From Natronosporangium sp035305625 (GTDB taxonomy: Bacteria > Actinomycetota > Actinomycetes > Mycobacteriales > Micromonosporaceae), in assembly GCA_963809545.1 (NCBI GenBank), contig CAWEKD010000007.1:744001-808000 (forward strand): a DNA stretch of 64,000 nt. Reading direction: 5' to 3'. This document shows, piece after piece, positions 1-7,226 of this stretch; the stretch's first letter is position 1, and each line of letters begins with the position of its first letter. A program made the translations under genes and the position numbers. Below the pieces are notes generated by a model. The model did not search any database and had not been told where the DNA came from. It worked only from the letters and a program-made list of their open reading frames with translations.

Positions 1-93
1 GGGGCCCGCCGGCGGGGGTGACGGTTGCCGCAGCGCGCTCAGATCGACCGCACCCCGCATGAAGACCGACTGACTGTCACGTGGGTCGCTCAT
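1..93 (-). CDS. N-terminus of a probable thioredoxin-fold/TPR co-chaperone (cut by window edge)
   Basis: An ATG at 93 opens a frame that runs without a stop to base 1, giving 31 codons beginning MSDPRDSQSVFMRGAVDL. Actinobacterial thioredoxin-fold, tetratricopeptide-containing proteins of the CnoX/YbbN type begin in this style, with a short leader and then a GAVDLSAL-like stretch. That resemblance is the only basis for the name. The gene would lie downstream of the mutase on the same strand, separated by about 70 bases. Too little is visible to see any active-site cysteines. The identity is therefore tentative, although the presence of a start of a real gene is likely. Confidence 0.4.
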   Translation of the reverse strand, partial: MSDPRDSQSVFMRGAVDLSALRQPSPPPAGP

Positions 94-164
94 GTGCCCT
101 AGTCTCGCACGTCCAGCCGGTCACCCGCCCTCACACCGGCGGGCCCACGGCCCAGAGAAGGCGG

Positions 165-1853
165 TCAGAACCGCGCCGGCTCCCGGTACTCCCCCCACAG
201 CTGCCGCAGCGCTCCGCAGATCTCCCCTAGCGTCGCCTCCGCCCGGACCGCCTCCAACATCGGCGGGATCAGGTTCTCGTCGGTACGGGCCACCTCCACC
301 ATGCGGGCCAGGACGGTGTCCACCGCCGCCTGGTCCCGGCTCGCCCGGCGCTGCGCCAACAGCCGCTTCTGCTCCTGCTCCACCTCATGGGAGACCCGCA
401 GGATCTCCAGCGGCCGGGTGACCGTGTTCTGGTAGCAGTTGACCCCGACGATCTTCTTCTCGCCCTTCTCCAGCGCCTGCTGGTAGGCGAACGCCGCCTC
501 CGCGATCTCGGACATGAACCAGCCGTCCTCGATCCCCCGCAGGATGCCCGCGGTCATCGGGCCGATCGGGTGCTCCCCCGTCCCCGCCATCGACTTGATC
601 CGGTCGAAGATGGCCTCCGCCTCCGCTTCGATCCGGTCGGTGAGCGCCTCCACGTACCACGACCCACCCAGCGGGTCGGCCACATTGGTTACTCCGGTCT
701 CCTCCATCAGCACCTGCTGGGTCCGCAGGGCGATCTCGGCGGCCTCCTCGGTGGGCAGCGCCAAGGTCTCGTCCAGGGCGTTGGTGTGCAACGAGTTGGT
801 GCCGCCCAGCACCGCCGCCAGCGCCTCGACCGCGGTCCGCACCACGTTGTTGTACGGCTGCTGGGCGGTCAGCGACACCCCGGCGGTCTGGGTGTGGAAC
901 CGCAGCCACATCGCCCGCTCCTCGGTGGCGCCGTACACGTCCCGCATCCACCGGGCCCAGATCCGGCGAGCCGCCCGGAACTTGGCGATCTCCTCGAAGA
1001 AGTCGATGTGGGCGTCGAAGAAGAAGCTCAGTCCGGGGGCGAACTGGTTGACGTCCAGTCCCCGGGACTTGCCCAGCTCCACGTACCCGAACCCGTCGGC
1101 CAGGGTGAAGGCGAGCTCCTGGGCGGCGGTCGCCCCCGCCTCCCGAATGTGATAGCCGGACACCGACAGCGGCTTGTAGCGGGGGATCTCGCGGGAGCAG
1201 AACTCCATCAGGTCGCCGATCAACCGCAGGTGCGGCTCCGGCGGGAACAGCCACTCCTTCTGGGCGATGTACTCCTTGAAGATGTCGGTCTGCAGGGTGC
1301 CGTCCAGGCGGGAGATGTCCGCTCCCTGCCGCTCGGCGGCCACCAGGTACATGCAGAAGATCGGCACGGCGGGGCCGGAGATGGTCATGCTGGTGGTGAT
1401 GGACTCCAGGTCGATCCCGTCGAACAGGATGTCCATGTCCGCGGCCGAATCGATCGCCACTCCACAGTGGCCAGTCTCGCCCAGGGCCTGCGGATCGTCG
1501 GAGTCCCGCCCCATCAAGGTGGGCATGTCGAACGCGACCGACAGCCCGCCGCCCCCGGCGGCCAGCAGCATCTTGTACCGCTCGTTGGTCTGCCGGGCGT
1601 TACCGAACCCGGAGAACTGTCGGATCGTCCAGGTCCGCCCGCGATAGCCGGTCGGGTAGAGCCCCCGGGTGTAGGGGAACTCGCCGGGCCACCCGATCCG
1701 CTCGAACCCGGGGTAGTCCATCCCAGGAGGCGGCCCGTACACCGGTTCCACGGCCGCCCCGGACAGGGTGGTGAAGTCTGCGTCCCGCTTCCGGGCCGCG
1801 TCGTACCGCGCCTGCCACCGCGCCCGACCAGCCGCGATCTCCTGTGCGTCCAT
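165..1853 (-). CDS. icmA: Isobutyryl-CoA mutase large subunit-like acyl-CoA mutase (IcmA type)
   Basis: This 562-residue protein is the adenosylcobalamin-dependent mutase catalytic chain without the C-terminal B12-binding domain, the length expected for IcmA and shorter than single-chain methylmalonyl-CoA mutases. Counting from the ATG at 1853 (MDAQEIAAGR), the two substrate-specificity positions are F80 (in TIRQFSGFG) and Q198 (in YIAQKEWLFPP). Isobutyryl-CoA mutase has Phe and Gln there, whereas methylmalonyl-CoA mutase has Tyr and Arg. The catalytic His sits in SGYHIREAGA. An in-frame start 24 bases upstream exists, but the family numbering fits only the 1853 start. IcmA interconverts isobutyryl-CoA and n-butyryl-CoA with a separate B12-binding small subunit, which is not in this window. 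MeaB, its likely G-protein chaperone, is 7 kb away. Related 2-hydroxyisobutyryl-CoA-type mutases also carry Gln at the second position but differ at the first. Confidence 0.85.
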   Translation of the reverse strand: MDAQEIAAGRARWQARYDAARKRDADFTTLSGAAVEPVYGPPPGMDYPGFERIGWPGEFPYTRGLYPTGYRGRTWTIRQFSGFGNARQTNERYKMLLAAGGGGLSVAFDMPTLMGRDSDDPQALGETGHCGVAIDSAADMDILFDGIDLESITTSMTISGPAVPIFCMYLVAAERQGADISRLDGTLQTDIFKEYIAQKEWLFPPEPHLRLIGDLMEFCSREIPRYKPLSVSGYHIREAGATAAQELAFTLADGFGYVELGKSRGLDVNQFAPGLSFFFDAHIDFFEEIAKFRAARRIWARWMRDVYGATEERAMWLRFHTQTAGVSLTAQQPYNNVVRTAVEALAAVLGGTNSLHTNALDETLALPTEEAAEIALRTQQVLMEETGVTNVADPLGGSWYVEALTDRIEAEAEAIFDRIKSMAGTGEHPIGPMTAGILRGIEDGWFMSEIAEAAFAYQQALEKGEKKIVGVNCYQNTVTRPLEILRVSHEVEQEQKRLLAQRRASRDQAAVDTVLARMVEVARTDENLIPPMLEAVRAEATLGEICGALRQLWGEYREPARF

Positions 1854-1998
1854 GCCATCCTCCCAGCGTCCTACCACCGGCGGGTCGCGCCGGGGCGGCC
1901 TTCTCGGGTACGTATGTGCCTGTACGCCCGATGATAGGCGCTGGGACTGAACGAACGCTAAAGCTGAATCGCCGGTTGCCCGCCGCTACCCGCCCCGG

Positions 1999-3165
1999 TC
2001 ATCGCCGACCGTACGCCCAGGCCGCCAGCGCGGTGGTCAACGGCACCGCCGCTACCAGCCCGATCGTGGCCACGATGCTGCGCACGATCTCCTGGGCGAT
2101 CGCCTGGGAGGTGAGCACCGACCCCAGATCGCCGGTGCTGGTGGCGATCAGCAGCAGCAGCGGCAGCGAGGCCCCGGCATAGGCCAGCACCAGGGTGTTG
2201 ACCACCGAGGCCACGTGGGCGCGCCCGACTCGGATGCCGGACCGGTACAGCTGCCACCGGGAGCGGGTGGGGTTGGTGCGGGCGAGCTCGCCGACCGTGG
2301 CCGCTTGGCTGATCGCGACGTCGTCGAGCACCCCGAGCGAACCGATGATGATGCCGGCCAGCAGGACTCCCCGCAGATCCAGCCCGGGCAGGCTGTAGAA
2401 CAAGGTCAGCTCGTCGTCACCGACGAACCCGGTCAAGTGGGTGGCGGCGGTGGCCAGCACCCCCAGCAGGCCGGTGAGCACGAGCGCCCCCAGGATGCCG
2501 AGCACCGCGACCGAGGTGCGCACGCTCACCCCGTGCACCAGATACATGATCACGAACATGACGGCGGCTGCGCCGACCACGGCCACCAACAGCGGTGACC
2601 GACCGGCGATGATCGCCGGCAACACGAACGTCACCAGCAGCCCAAAGCAGGCCGCCAACCCCGCCAGGGAGGCGAGGCCACGCCACAGCCCAAACCCCAC
2701 GATCACCACTACAAACAGGGCTGCCAGCAGCGCCAACGGTACGCCGCGCTGGTGGTCGGCGATGCCGTACCGCAGCTGGTTGGGGTCGGCGGGGTCACCC
2801 ACCACCGACAGCACCACCTCGTCGCCGGCTCGGACCACCGGCGCCCCGGGCCCGTCCGGCATCGGCATGGATACCTCCCGCCCGGCGTCTGGCCCTTCCG
2901 CGAGGCGGACCGTGACCTCACCGCACCGCTGGAACCCCACTTCCCGCTGCTCCGGGGTGCACTCCTGCTCGGTCACGGCGGTCACGGTGCCGTCGTAGAA
3001 GGTGCCGGCGCCGGCCTCGGCCGGCTGCGGGCGCGGCGGCCAGAGCAGCCCCAGTGCGATCACGGTGAGCAGCACCAGCGGCACCATCACCCAGGTCAGC
3101 GTGGTCCGGACGGTCGCCGGCACGAGCACCGGCTCGCGATCGTGTTCATGACTGTGGGTTCCCAT
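1999..3165 (-). CDS. YibE/F family multi-spanning membrane protein
   Basis: This 388-residue protein has one N-terminal membrane segment (about residues 24-45, rich in VLLTVIALGLLW). An extracytoplasmic beta-rich domain follows (about 50-140, with VTAVTEQECTPEQ), then a block of about seven hydrophobic helices to the C-terminus. This is the YibE/F layout. Conserved features include the polar GDDELTLFYSLPGLDLRG stretch and LDDVAISQAATVGEL between helices. The family's biochemical role is unknown. The start at 3165 is chosen because the preceding His-rich MGTHSHEHDR leader is in frame. It is transcribed divergently from the sdpC array about 200 bases away, so the two could share control. A link to toxin immunity is possible by position only. 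Confidence 0.8.
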   Translation of the reverse strand: MGTHSHEHDREPVLVPATVRTTLTWVMVPLVLLTVIALGLLWPPRPQPAEAGAGTFYDGTVTAVTEQECTPEQREVGFQRCGEVTVRLAEGPDAGREVSMPMPDGPGAPVVRAGDEVVLSVVGDPADPNQLRYGIADHQRGVPLALLAALFVVVIVGFGLWRGLASLAGLAACFGLLVTFVLPAIIAGRSPLLVAVVGAAAVMFVIMYLVHGVSVRTSVAVLGILGALVLTGLLGVLATAATHLTGFVGDDELTLFYSLPGLDLRGVLLAGIIIGSLGVLDDVAISQAATVGELARTNPTRSRWQLYRSGIRVGRAHVASVVNTLVLAYAGASLPLLLLIATSTGDLGSVLTSQAIAQEIVRSIVATIGLVAAVPLTTALAAWAYGRR

Positions 3166-3262
3166 CGTCCCGCGATGGTACGTCCCGATCGCGGTACTTC
3201 TCGCCGAGGCCGTCCCGTGCCGCGGGGTGGCCGGAGGGCTACGGTGACCGGCTACGCCGATT

Positions 3263-3289
3263 GGCGTGTCCGATTTACGATGTATCTAA
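3263..3289 (+). promoter_or_regulatory. Conserved 27-base element upstream of sdpC copy 1
   Basis: The block begins GGCGTGTCCGATTTACGA and runs into an AT-rich TATCTAA. It recurs at 4186 and 4995 at the identical distance of 105 bases before each ATG. The DNA between it and the leader is less conserved, so the element itself seems to be under constraint. It may be a promoter or operator: the AT-rich end stands out in this GC-rich genome, but no clear -35/-10 pair can be assigned by eye. Confidence 0.5.
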
Positions 3290-3314
3290 CTTAATCATTG
3301 AGTGTCAGACTCGC

Positions 3315-3363
3315 CTCCACATGGGTGGAGCCGCCCGGGCCCACCAGCATCACCGTTGGAGGC
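3315..3363 (+). promoter_or_regulatory. Leader with competing hairpins before sdpC copy 1
   Basis: CTCCAC (3315-3320) can pair with GTGGAG (3325-3330). The overlapping GCCTCCA (3313-3319) is complementary to TGGAGGC at 3357-3363, which contains the Shine-Dalgarno GGAGG. The two pairings exclude each other, so the leader could gate ribosome access. The same leader is present before copy 2. Before copy 3 a C-to-G change lengthens the upstream hairpin to GGCTCCAC/GTGGAGCC and weakens the pairing to the ribosome binding site. This is inference from base complementarity only. Confidence 0.35.
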
Positions 3364-3367
3364 AACC

Positions 3368-4020
3368 ATGCGTTACCGACTGAGAACGCTGATCACCGCC
3401 AGCGCCGCCACCGCGCTGCTGCTCGGCGGCGCCGCTCCCGGCCACACCACCCCACTACCGGTGGAAGCCACCGGCACCGGCACCACGATCACCCACCAGG
3501 TCGGCTACGACGGCCGCGACCTGTTCCGCGGCCTCATGCTCGGCTACGGCCCCATCGCCGACCAGTACCCCCACCTCGCACCCGACTCGGTACCCCCACC
3601 CCGGAACAGGCCCGGGAAGCCGAACAGCTCATCGACACCGTCCACAAACTCGACCCCACCTTCCTGGACCGCTTCGCCACCGACATCACCAGCGGCAACC
3701 ACATCACCATCGACCGCACCCTCACCCACGCCAAAAACCTCCTCACCGAGGCACTCACCGCCCACGGCGCCCCCAGCGTCAAGGGCAAGGTGCAGACCAC
3801 TCCCATGCCCTACACCGTCCACATGCCCACGATTCCCTCACCAATCCTCGACTGGAACTACCCCAACGTGGCCGTGGTGATTCTTCCTCCGCCACCCACC
3901 GATTACGACTTGCCGTACTTGCCGTACCTGCCGTACTACCCGTATTACGCGTTGTCGTCTCCTGACTCCGGTCTGGACTGGGAGCGGTGGGTGGACCGCA
4001 TCGCCACCACCCTGAGCTGA
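3368..4020 (+). pseudogene. sdpC: SdpC-family peptide-toxin precursor, copy 1 (frameshifted)
   Basis: From the ATG at 3368, preceded by GGAGG, the protein starts MRYRLRTLITASAATALLLG, a Sec signal peptide ending near PGHTTP. The SdpC hallmark DLFRGLMLGYGPIAD follows. The frame is lost in the hinge at about 3588-3598: this copy has 15 bases where copies 2 and 3 have 16 and 13, so one base is missing or two are extra. The second frame continues TPEQAREAEQLIDTVHKLDP, then a unique core with the Tyr/Pro-rich run LPYLPYLPYYPYYALSS and no cysteine, and the shared tail ending IATTLS. SdpC proteins are secreted precursors from which SdpA/SdpB-dependent processing releases a membrane-active peptide. 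The copy is either inactive, a donor cassette, or an assembly error. Confidence 0.75.
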
Positions 4021-4029
4021 CCCCCGCCC

Positions 4030-4056
4030 CCGGGGCCGCCACCCAGGCGGCCCCGG
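4030..4056 (+). terminator. Hairpin after sdpC copy 1
   Basis: CCGGGGCCGCC and GGCGGCCCCGG form an 11-bp perfect stem with an ACCCA loop, starting 10 bases after the stop codon. No U-tract follows, as is common for actinobacterial terminators. Confidence 0.7.
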
Positions 4057-4185
4057 CCCACCCCAGCGCCCTTACCCACGCCACCGTGCGAAACCATGAA
4101 CGACTGCTACCGGTCGGCGCACCCTCACCTCAGCCCCGCCGTGCGCGAGGTATCCGGATGGCTACCACATTCGGTGACATCACAT

Positions 4186-4212
4186 GGCGTGCCCGATTTT
4201 CGACATATCCAA
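4186..4212 (+). promoter_or_regulatory. Conserved 27-base element upstream of sdpC copy 2
   Basis: This is the second occurrence of the element found at 3263, beginning GGCGTGCCCGATTTTCGACA and followed by TATCCAA. It lies 105 bases before the copy 2 ATG. The same alternative-hairpin leader follows it at about 4238-4286. Confidence 0.5.
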
Positions 4213-4290
4213 AGCTGCTGATAGATGTCAGACTCGCCTCCACATGGGTGGAGCCGCCCGGGCCCACCAGCATCACCGTTGGAGGCAACC

Positions 4291-4891
4291 ATGCGTTACC
4301 GACTGAGAACGCTGATCACCGCCAGCGCCGCCACCGCGCTGCTGCTCGGCGGCGCCGCTCCCGGCCACACCACCCCACTACCGGTGGAAGCCACCGGCAC
4401 CGGCACCACGATCACCCACCAGGTCGGCTACGACGGCCGCGACCTGTTCCGCGGCCTCATGCTCGGCTACGGCCCCATCGCCGACCAGTACCCCCACCTC
4501 ACCCCGGACATCGGCACCCCCACCCCGGAACAGGCCCGGGAAGCCGAACAGCTCATCGACACCGTCCACAAACTCGACCCCACCTTCCTGGACCGCTTCG
4601 CCACCGACATCACCAGCGGCAACCACATCACCATCGACCGCACCCTCACCCACGCCAAAAACCTCCTCACCGACGCCGTAACCAGCCATCACCGACACCA
4701 CCGGCACCAAGGCTGTCCTGGCTTCGGACGAGCTGGTCGTCACCGCCCTCTGCCATCGAGCCACCATTCACCGTTCCCGCATTGCTACGACCCTTCCGTC
4801 AGCCGCCTGGGCGTACCCGACCGCCTTGCCCGCTAACTCCAGCCTGGACTGGGAGCGGTGGGTGGACCGCATCGCCACCACCCTGAGCTGA
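4291..4891 (+). pseudogene. sdpC: SdpC-family peptide-toxin precursor, copy 2 (frameshifted)
   Basis: The signal peptide and pro-domain are identical to copies 1 and 3 (MRYRLRTL..., DLFRGLMLGYGPIAD, LDPTFLDRFATDITSGN), with hinge TPDIGTPTPEQ. The start frame runs to a stop at 4834-4836 with a compositionally random end. The conserved tail LDWERWVDRIATTLS lies in the next frame and can be read back to about 4682. In that frame the core reads ITDTTGTKAVLASDELVVTA and continues with one cysteine. Removing one base near 4677-4684 joins the two halves, so the break sits exactly where the conserved pro-domain meets the variable core. Function as for copy 1; as written the gene would not yield a full precursor. 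Confidence 0.7.
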
Positions 4892-4902
4892 CCCCCGCCC
4901 CC

Positions 4903-4925
4903 GGGGCCGCCACCCAGGCGGCCCC
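4903..4925 (+). terminator. Hairpin after sdpC copy 2
   Basis: GGGGCCGCC and GGCGGCCCC form a 9-bp perfect stem around ACCCA, duplicated from the copy 1 terminator. Outside the stem the sequence has diverged (CCCAGACC instead of CCCGGCCC). Confidence 0.7.
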
Positions 4926-4994
4926 AGACCACGCCTCATCTGCCCACATCCATCGCGGGCGACCACATGGCTACGGCGATCGGCACGTCGGTGC

Positions 4995-5021
4995 GGCGTG
5001 TCCGATTTACGACATATCCAA
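4995..5021 (+). promoter_or_regulatory. Conserved 27-base element upstream of sdpC copy 3
   Basis: This is the third occurrence of the element, beginning GGCGTGTCCGATTTACGACA and followed by TATCCAA, again exactly 105 bases before the ATG (5100). The next bases, CTTGATTGGCAAAT, are AT-rich and could hold a -10 region. The downstream leader forms the longest version of the hairpin, GGCTCCAC/GTGGAGCC. Confidence 0.5.
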
Positions 5022-5099
5022 CTTGATTGGCAAATGTCAGACTCGGCTCCACATAGGTGGAGCCGCCCGGGCCCACCAGCATCACCGTTGGAGGCAACC

Positions 5100-5690
5100 A
5101 TGCGTTACCGACTGAGAACGCTGATCACCGCCAGCGCCGCCACCGCGCTGCTGCTCGGCGGCGCCGCTCCCGGCCACACCACCCCACTACCGGTGGAAGC
5201 CACCGGCACCGGCACCACGATCACCCACCAGGTCGGCTACGACGGCCGCGACCTGTTCCGCGGCCTCATGCTCGGCTACGGCCCCATCGCCGACCAGTAC
5301 CCCCACCTCGCACCCACCGGTGCCCCCACCCCGGAACAGGCCCGGGAAGCCGAACAGCTCATCGACACCGTCCACAAACTCGACCCCACCTTCCTGGACC
5401 GCTTCGCCACCGACATCACCAGCGGCAACCACATCACCATCGACCGCACCCTCACCCACGCCAAAAACCTCCTCACCGAGGCACTCACCGCCCACGGCGT
5501 CACCGACGCCGAAGTCTCCCTGGCGGATGACGTTGAGATCGTCGTCTGGGTCCACACCGCGTATCTCTTTCCGATAGTGCTCCCCCTCCCGCCGGTTACC
5601 TATCTGGTGGCGTACGAGCGGGTGTCGTCACCCAGCTCCGGTCTGGACTGGGAGCGGTGGGTGGACCGCATCGCCACCACCCTGAGCTGA
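5100..5690 (+). CDS. sdpC: SdpC-family peptide-toxin precursor, copy 3 (intact)
   Basis: This 196-residue secreted protein is the only intact member of the three near-identical copies. Residues 1 to about 30 form a Sec signal peptide. The pro-domain follows, with YDGRDLFRGLMLGYGP and AEQLIDTVHKLDPTFL, comparable to the EDYFRGLLFG region I recall for Bacillus SdpC. The hinge is LAPTGAPTPEQ. The core, about residues 131-178, contains EIVVWVHTAYLFPIVLPLPP and VTYLVAYERV, is hydrophobic and lacks cysteine. The shared tail is LDWERWVDRIATTLS. The start is fixed by GGAGG eight bases upstream. By family knowledge, SdpA and SdpB encoded 1-3 kb downstream convert such precursors to an exported peptide that collapses the proton-motive force of sensitive cells. 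The mature peptide's ends cannot be deduced here. Confidence 0.8.
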   Translation: MRYRLRTLITASAATALLLGGAAPGHTTPLPVEATGTGTTITHQVGYDGRDLFRGLMLGYGPIADQYPHLAPTGAPTPEQAREAEQLIDTVHKLDPTFLDRFATDITSGNHITIDRTLTHAKNLLTEALTAHGVTDAEVSLADDVEIVVWVHTAYLFPIVLPLPPVTYLVAYERVSSPSSGLDWERWVDRIATTLS

Positions 5691-5694
5691 CCCC

Positions 5695-5721
5695 CCGGGG
5701 CCGCCACCCAGGCGGCCCCGG
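5695..5721 (+). terminator. Hairpin after sdpC copy 3
   Basis: CCGGGGCCGCC and GGCGGCCCCGG form an 11-bp stem around ACCCA, four bases after the stop. It is the third copy of the same terminator. Confidence 0.7.
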
Positions 5722-5885
5722 CCCGCCGCCGTCCCCTGCCCATAGCCCTGACGGGTAACCGAACGGCTACTCCATCCGGAGAGGTCGGTCAGCGGCTCCA
5801 CATAGCTCTATCTAAAACGTGGCCGTGGTGGGAACGTCCGGAGGCGCGGCAGCATCCGCCGCGCGATCAACTCACTGGAGGCACC

Positions 5886-6539
5886 ATGCGATCTCGTACG
5901 AAGATCCTAGTGACCCTGGCCTCAGCGACCGCCCTGCTGTTCGGCAGCGCTGGCCCGGGCCACGCCACTCCCCACCTGGTCACGGCTGACCAGCCTTCGA
6001 TCACCTCTCAGGCCACCACGTACCACGCGGAGGACCTGTTCACCGGGATGATGCTGGGCTACGGGCCGGTCGCCGAGGCCCACCCAGAGGTGGTTCTCGG
6101 CACCCTCGACGGGGTCGCGCCGGAGCACCGCGCCGCGTTCGCCGCCGAGCTGATCAACGCGGTCAACCAGCTCGACCCCACCTTCCTGGGTCAGTTCGCC
6201 GCCGACCTCACCAGCGGGAACCGGGCCTTGGTCGACCGGGCGATCCAGGACGGGCAGGCCATGGTCGATCGGGCGCTCGTCGAGGTGATGGGCGCTACGG
6301 TCACCAAGCCGACCAGCGACGAGAGCGGCACCTGCGTCTACCTCATCGTTTGGATCGTGGTGGCGAGCCACGTCAACGCGGCTGCCGTGGCGAACGCCGC
6401 CGTGACCGTCAACGTAGGCGTGAACGTCAACGCGGTCTACAACGTGAACCAATTCTGGAACGTCAGCCTGGAGCAGGATCACAGCACCCAGCTCGCGTAC
6501 GAGAAGTGGGTCGACCAGGTCGCTGAGAGCCTGGCCTGA
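5886..6539 (+). CDS. sdpC: SdpC-family peptide-toxin precursor, copy 4 (diverged, intact)
   Basis: This 217-residue protein has the family layout: signal peptide MRSRTKILVTLASATALLFG with likely cleavage near PGHA, then EDLFTGMMLGYGPVAEAHP, INAVNQLDPTFLGQFAADLT and a tail ending EKWVDQVAESLA. The core is the most SDP-like of the four. A single cysteine (GTCVYLIVWIVV) precedes the Ala/Val-rich SHVNAAAVANAAV, then an alternating Val/Asn run, VTVNVGVNVNAVYNVN. Bacillus SDP has two cysteines in a disulfide; here only one is visible, so that bond cannot form within one peptide. It uses the ribosome binding site GGAGGCACC but lacks the 27-base upstream element of copies 1-3. A terminator-like hairpin separates it from sdpA. 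It may be the ancestral copy. Confidence 0.8.
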   Translation: MRSRTKILVTLASATALLFGSAGPGHATPHLVTADQPSITSQATTYHAEDLFTGMMLGYGPVAEAHPEVVLGTLDGVAPEHRAAFAAELINAVNQLDPTFLGQFAADLTSGNRALVDRAIQDGQAMVDRALVEVMGATVTKPTSDESGTCVYLIVWIVVASHVNAAAVANAAVTVNVGVNVNAVYNVNQFWNVSLEQDHSTQLAYEKWVDQVAESLA

Positions 6540-6547
6540 TCACCACA

Positions 6548-6593
6548 CCGACCGTCCGGGGCCTCACCCCTCTGAACCGCCCCGGGCGGTCGG
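6548..6593 (+). terminator. Hairpin between the toxin array and sdpA
   Basis: CCGACCGTCCGGGG and CCCCGGGCGGTCGG pair over 14 positions with one G-U, enclosing an 18-base loop. It lies just after the copy 4 stop and would reduce read-through into sdpAB, giving more precursor than maturation proteins. Confidence 0.6.
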
Positions 6594-6629
6594 CCCTCCG
6601 CGACCCCGGCAACGAACATGAGGTGGCAC

Positions 6630-7226
6630 ATGACCATGACCAGCGGGAAACCCCATCAGCGCAGCGGTCCGGACCGCGATGTCAGCGACCGACGGCTTGG
6701 GCGCATCGTGGTGGCGATTGTGACGTTCTGGACACTGCTCGGGTTCTACATCGTGCATGCCCAGCTCCCCAGCAACACCATGGAGCTACCCGGTCAGGAG
6801 GCGCTGCGGCTACGGATCCAGCAGGTCTTGCCGCAGGGCTGGGCGTTCTTCACTCGCTCTCCCCGAGAAGGGCAGTTGGTGACCTGGGCACCGACCGACG
6901 ACGGCAGCTGGGAGCAGAGTCTCTACGGCCCTCACTCCGAGCCTCGCAACGTGTTCGGCCTCAACCGCCGCTCTCGGGCCCAGGCAGTGGAGGTAGGACT
7001 GTTCTCCACCATGATCCCGGATGACGCCTGGCAGGACTGCGAGCACGGCGACATTCCCCGTTGTCTCCCTGACGCGAAAGTCGTGCCGGTCGTCAACCCC
7101 TCCCCGCAACCGTTGCTGTGTGGACCGGTCGGTCTGTCCGCACAGCCGCCGGTGCCGTGGGCCTGGGCCCACTCCAGTGACACCCGCATGCCCGCCACCG
7201 TCGTTCGTCTGGAGGTCCGATGCTGA
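6630..7226 (+). CDS. sdpA: SdpA-family maturation/export protein
   Basis: About 198 residues. A short charged N-terminus is followed by one membrane segment (RIVVAIVTFWTLLGFYIV) and then an extracytoplasmic domain with LPQGWAFFTRSPREG, a motif that resembles the PQGW-FFT region I associate with SdpA. The domain ends in a Cys-containing C-terminus (LEVRC). SdpA acts with SdpB to convert pro-SdpC into the active peptide in Bacillus; neither contains a classic protease motif. AGGTGG at 6621-6626 could serve ATGs at 6630 or 6636; the spacing favours 6636 slightly. The stop overlaps the sdpB start by three bases offset, so the two are translationally coupled. The gene order here is C-C-C-C-A-B, against A-B-C in Bacillus. 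Confidence 0.8.
   Translation: MTMTSGKPHQRSGPDRDVSDRRLGRIVVAIVTFWTLLGFYIVHAQLPSNTMELPGQEALRLRIQQVLPQGWAFFTRSPREGQLVTWAPTDDGSWEQSLYGPHSEPRNVFGLNRRSRAQAVEVGLFSTMIPDDAWQDCEHGDIPRCLPDAKVVPVVNPSPQPLLCGPVGLSAQPPVPWAWAHSSDTRMPATVVRLEVRC

Larger units (their letters stand above)
3263..5721 (+). repeat. Three-unit tandem repeat carrying sdpC copies 1-3
   Basis: Three units repeat with start-to-start distances of 923 and 809 bases. Within each unit the DNA matches base for base over the upstream promoter-like block, leader, signal peptide, pro-domain and the last 18 or so codons plus terminator hairpin. Only two internal stretches differ: a short hinge after PHL and the long central core. The 27-base upstream element sits exactly 105 bases before the ATG in all three. 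A fourth gene (5886-6539) is a diverged member of the family with its own upstream DNA. The pattern points to recent duplication or gene conversion of the flanks with replacement of the cores. Confidence 0.9.

Noticed and set aside
3263..5721. The tandem repeats considered as a CRISPR array, insertion sequence or integron cassette array
   Set aside because: Units are about 800-900 bases and encode proteins with signal peptides. No transposase, integrase, terminal inverted repeats or attachment sites are visible, and spacer-like periodicity is absent.
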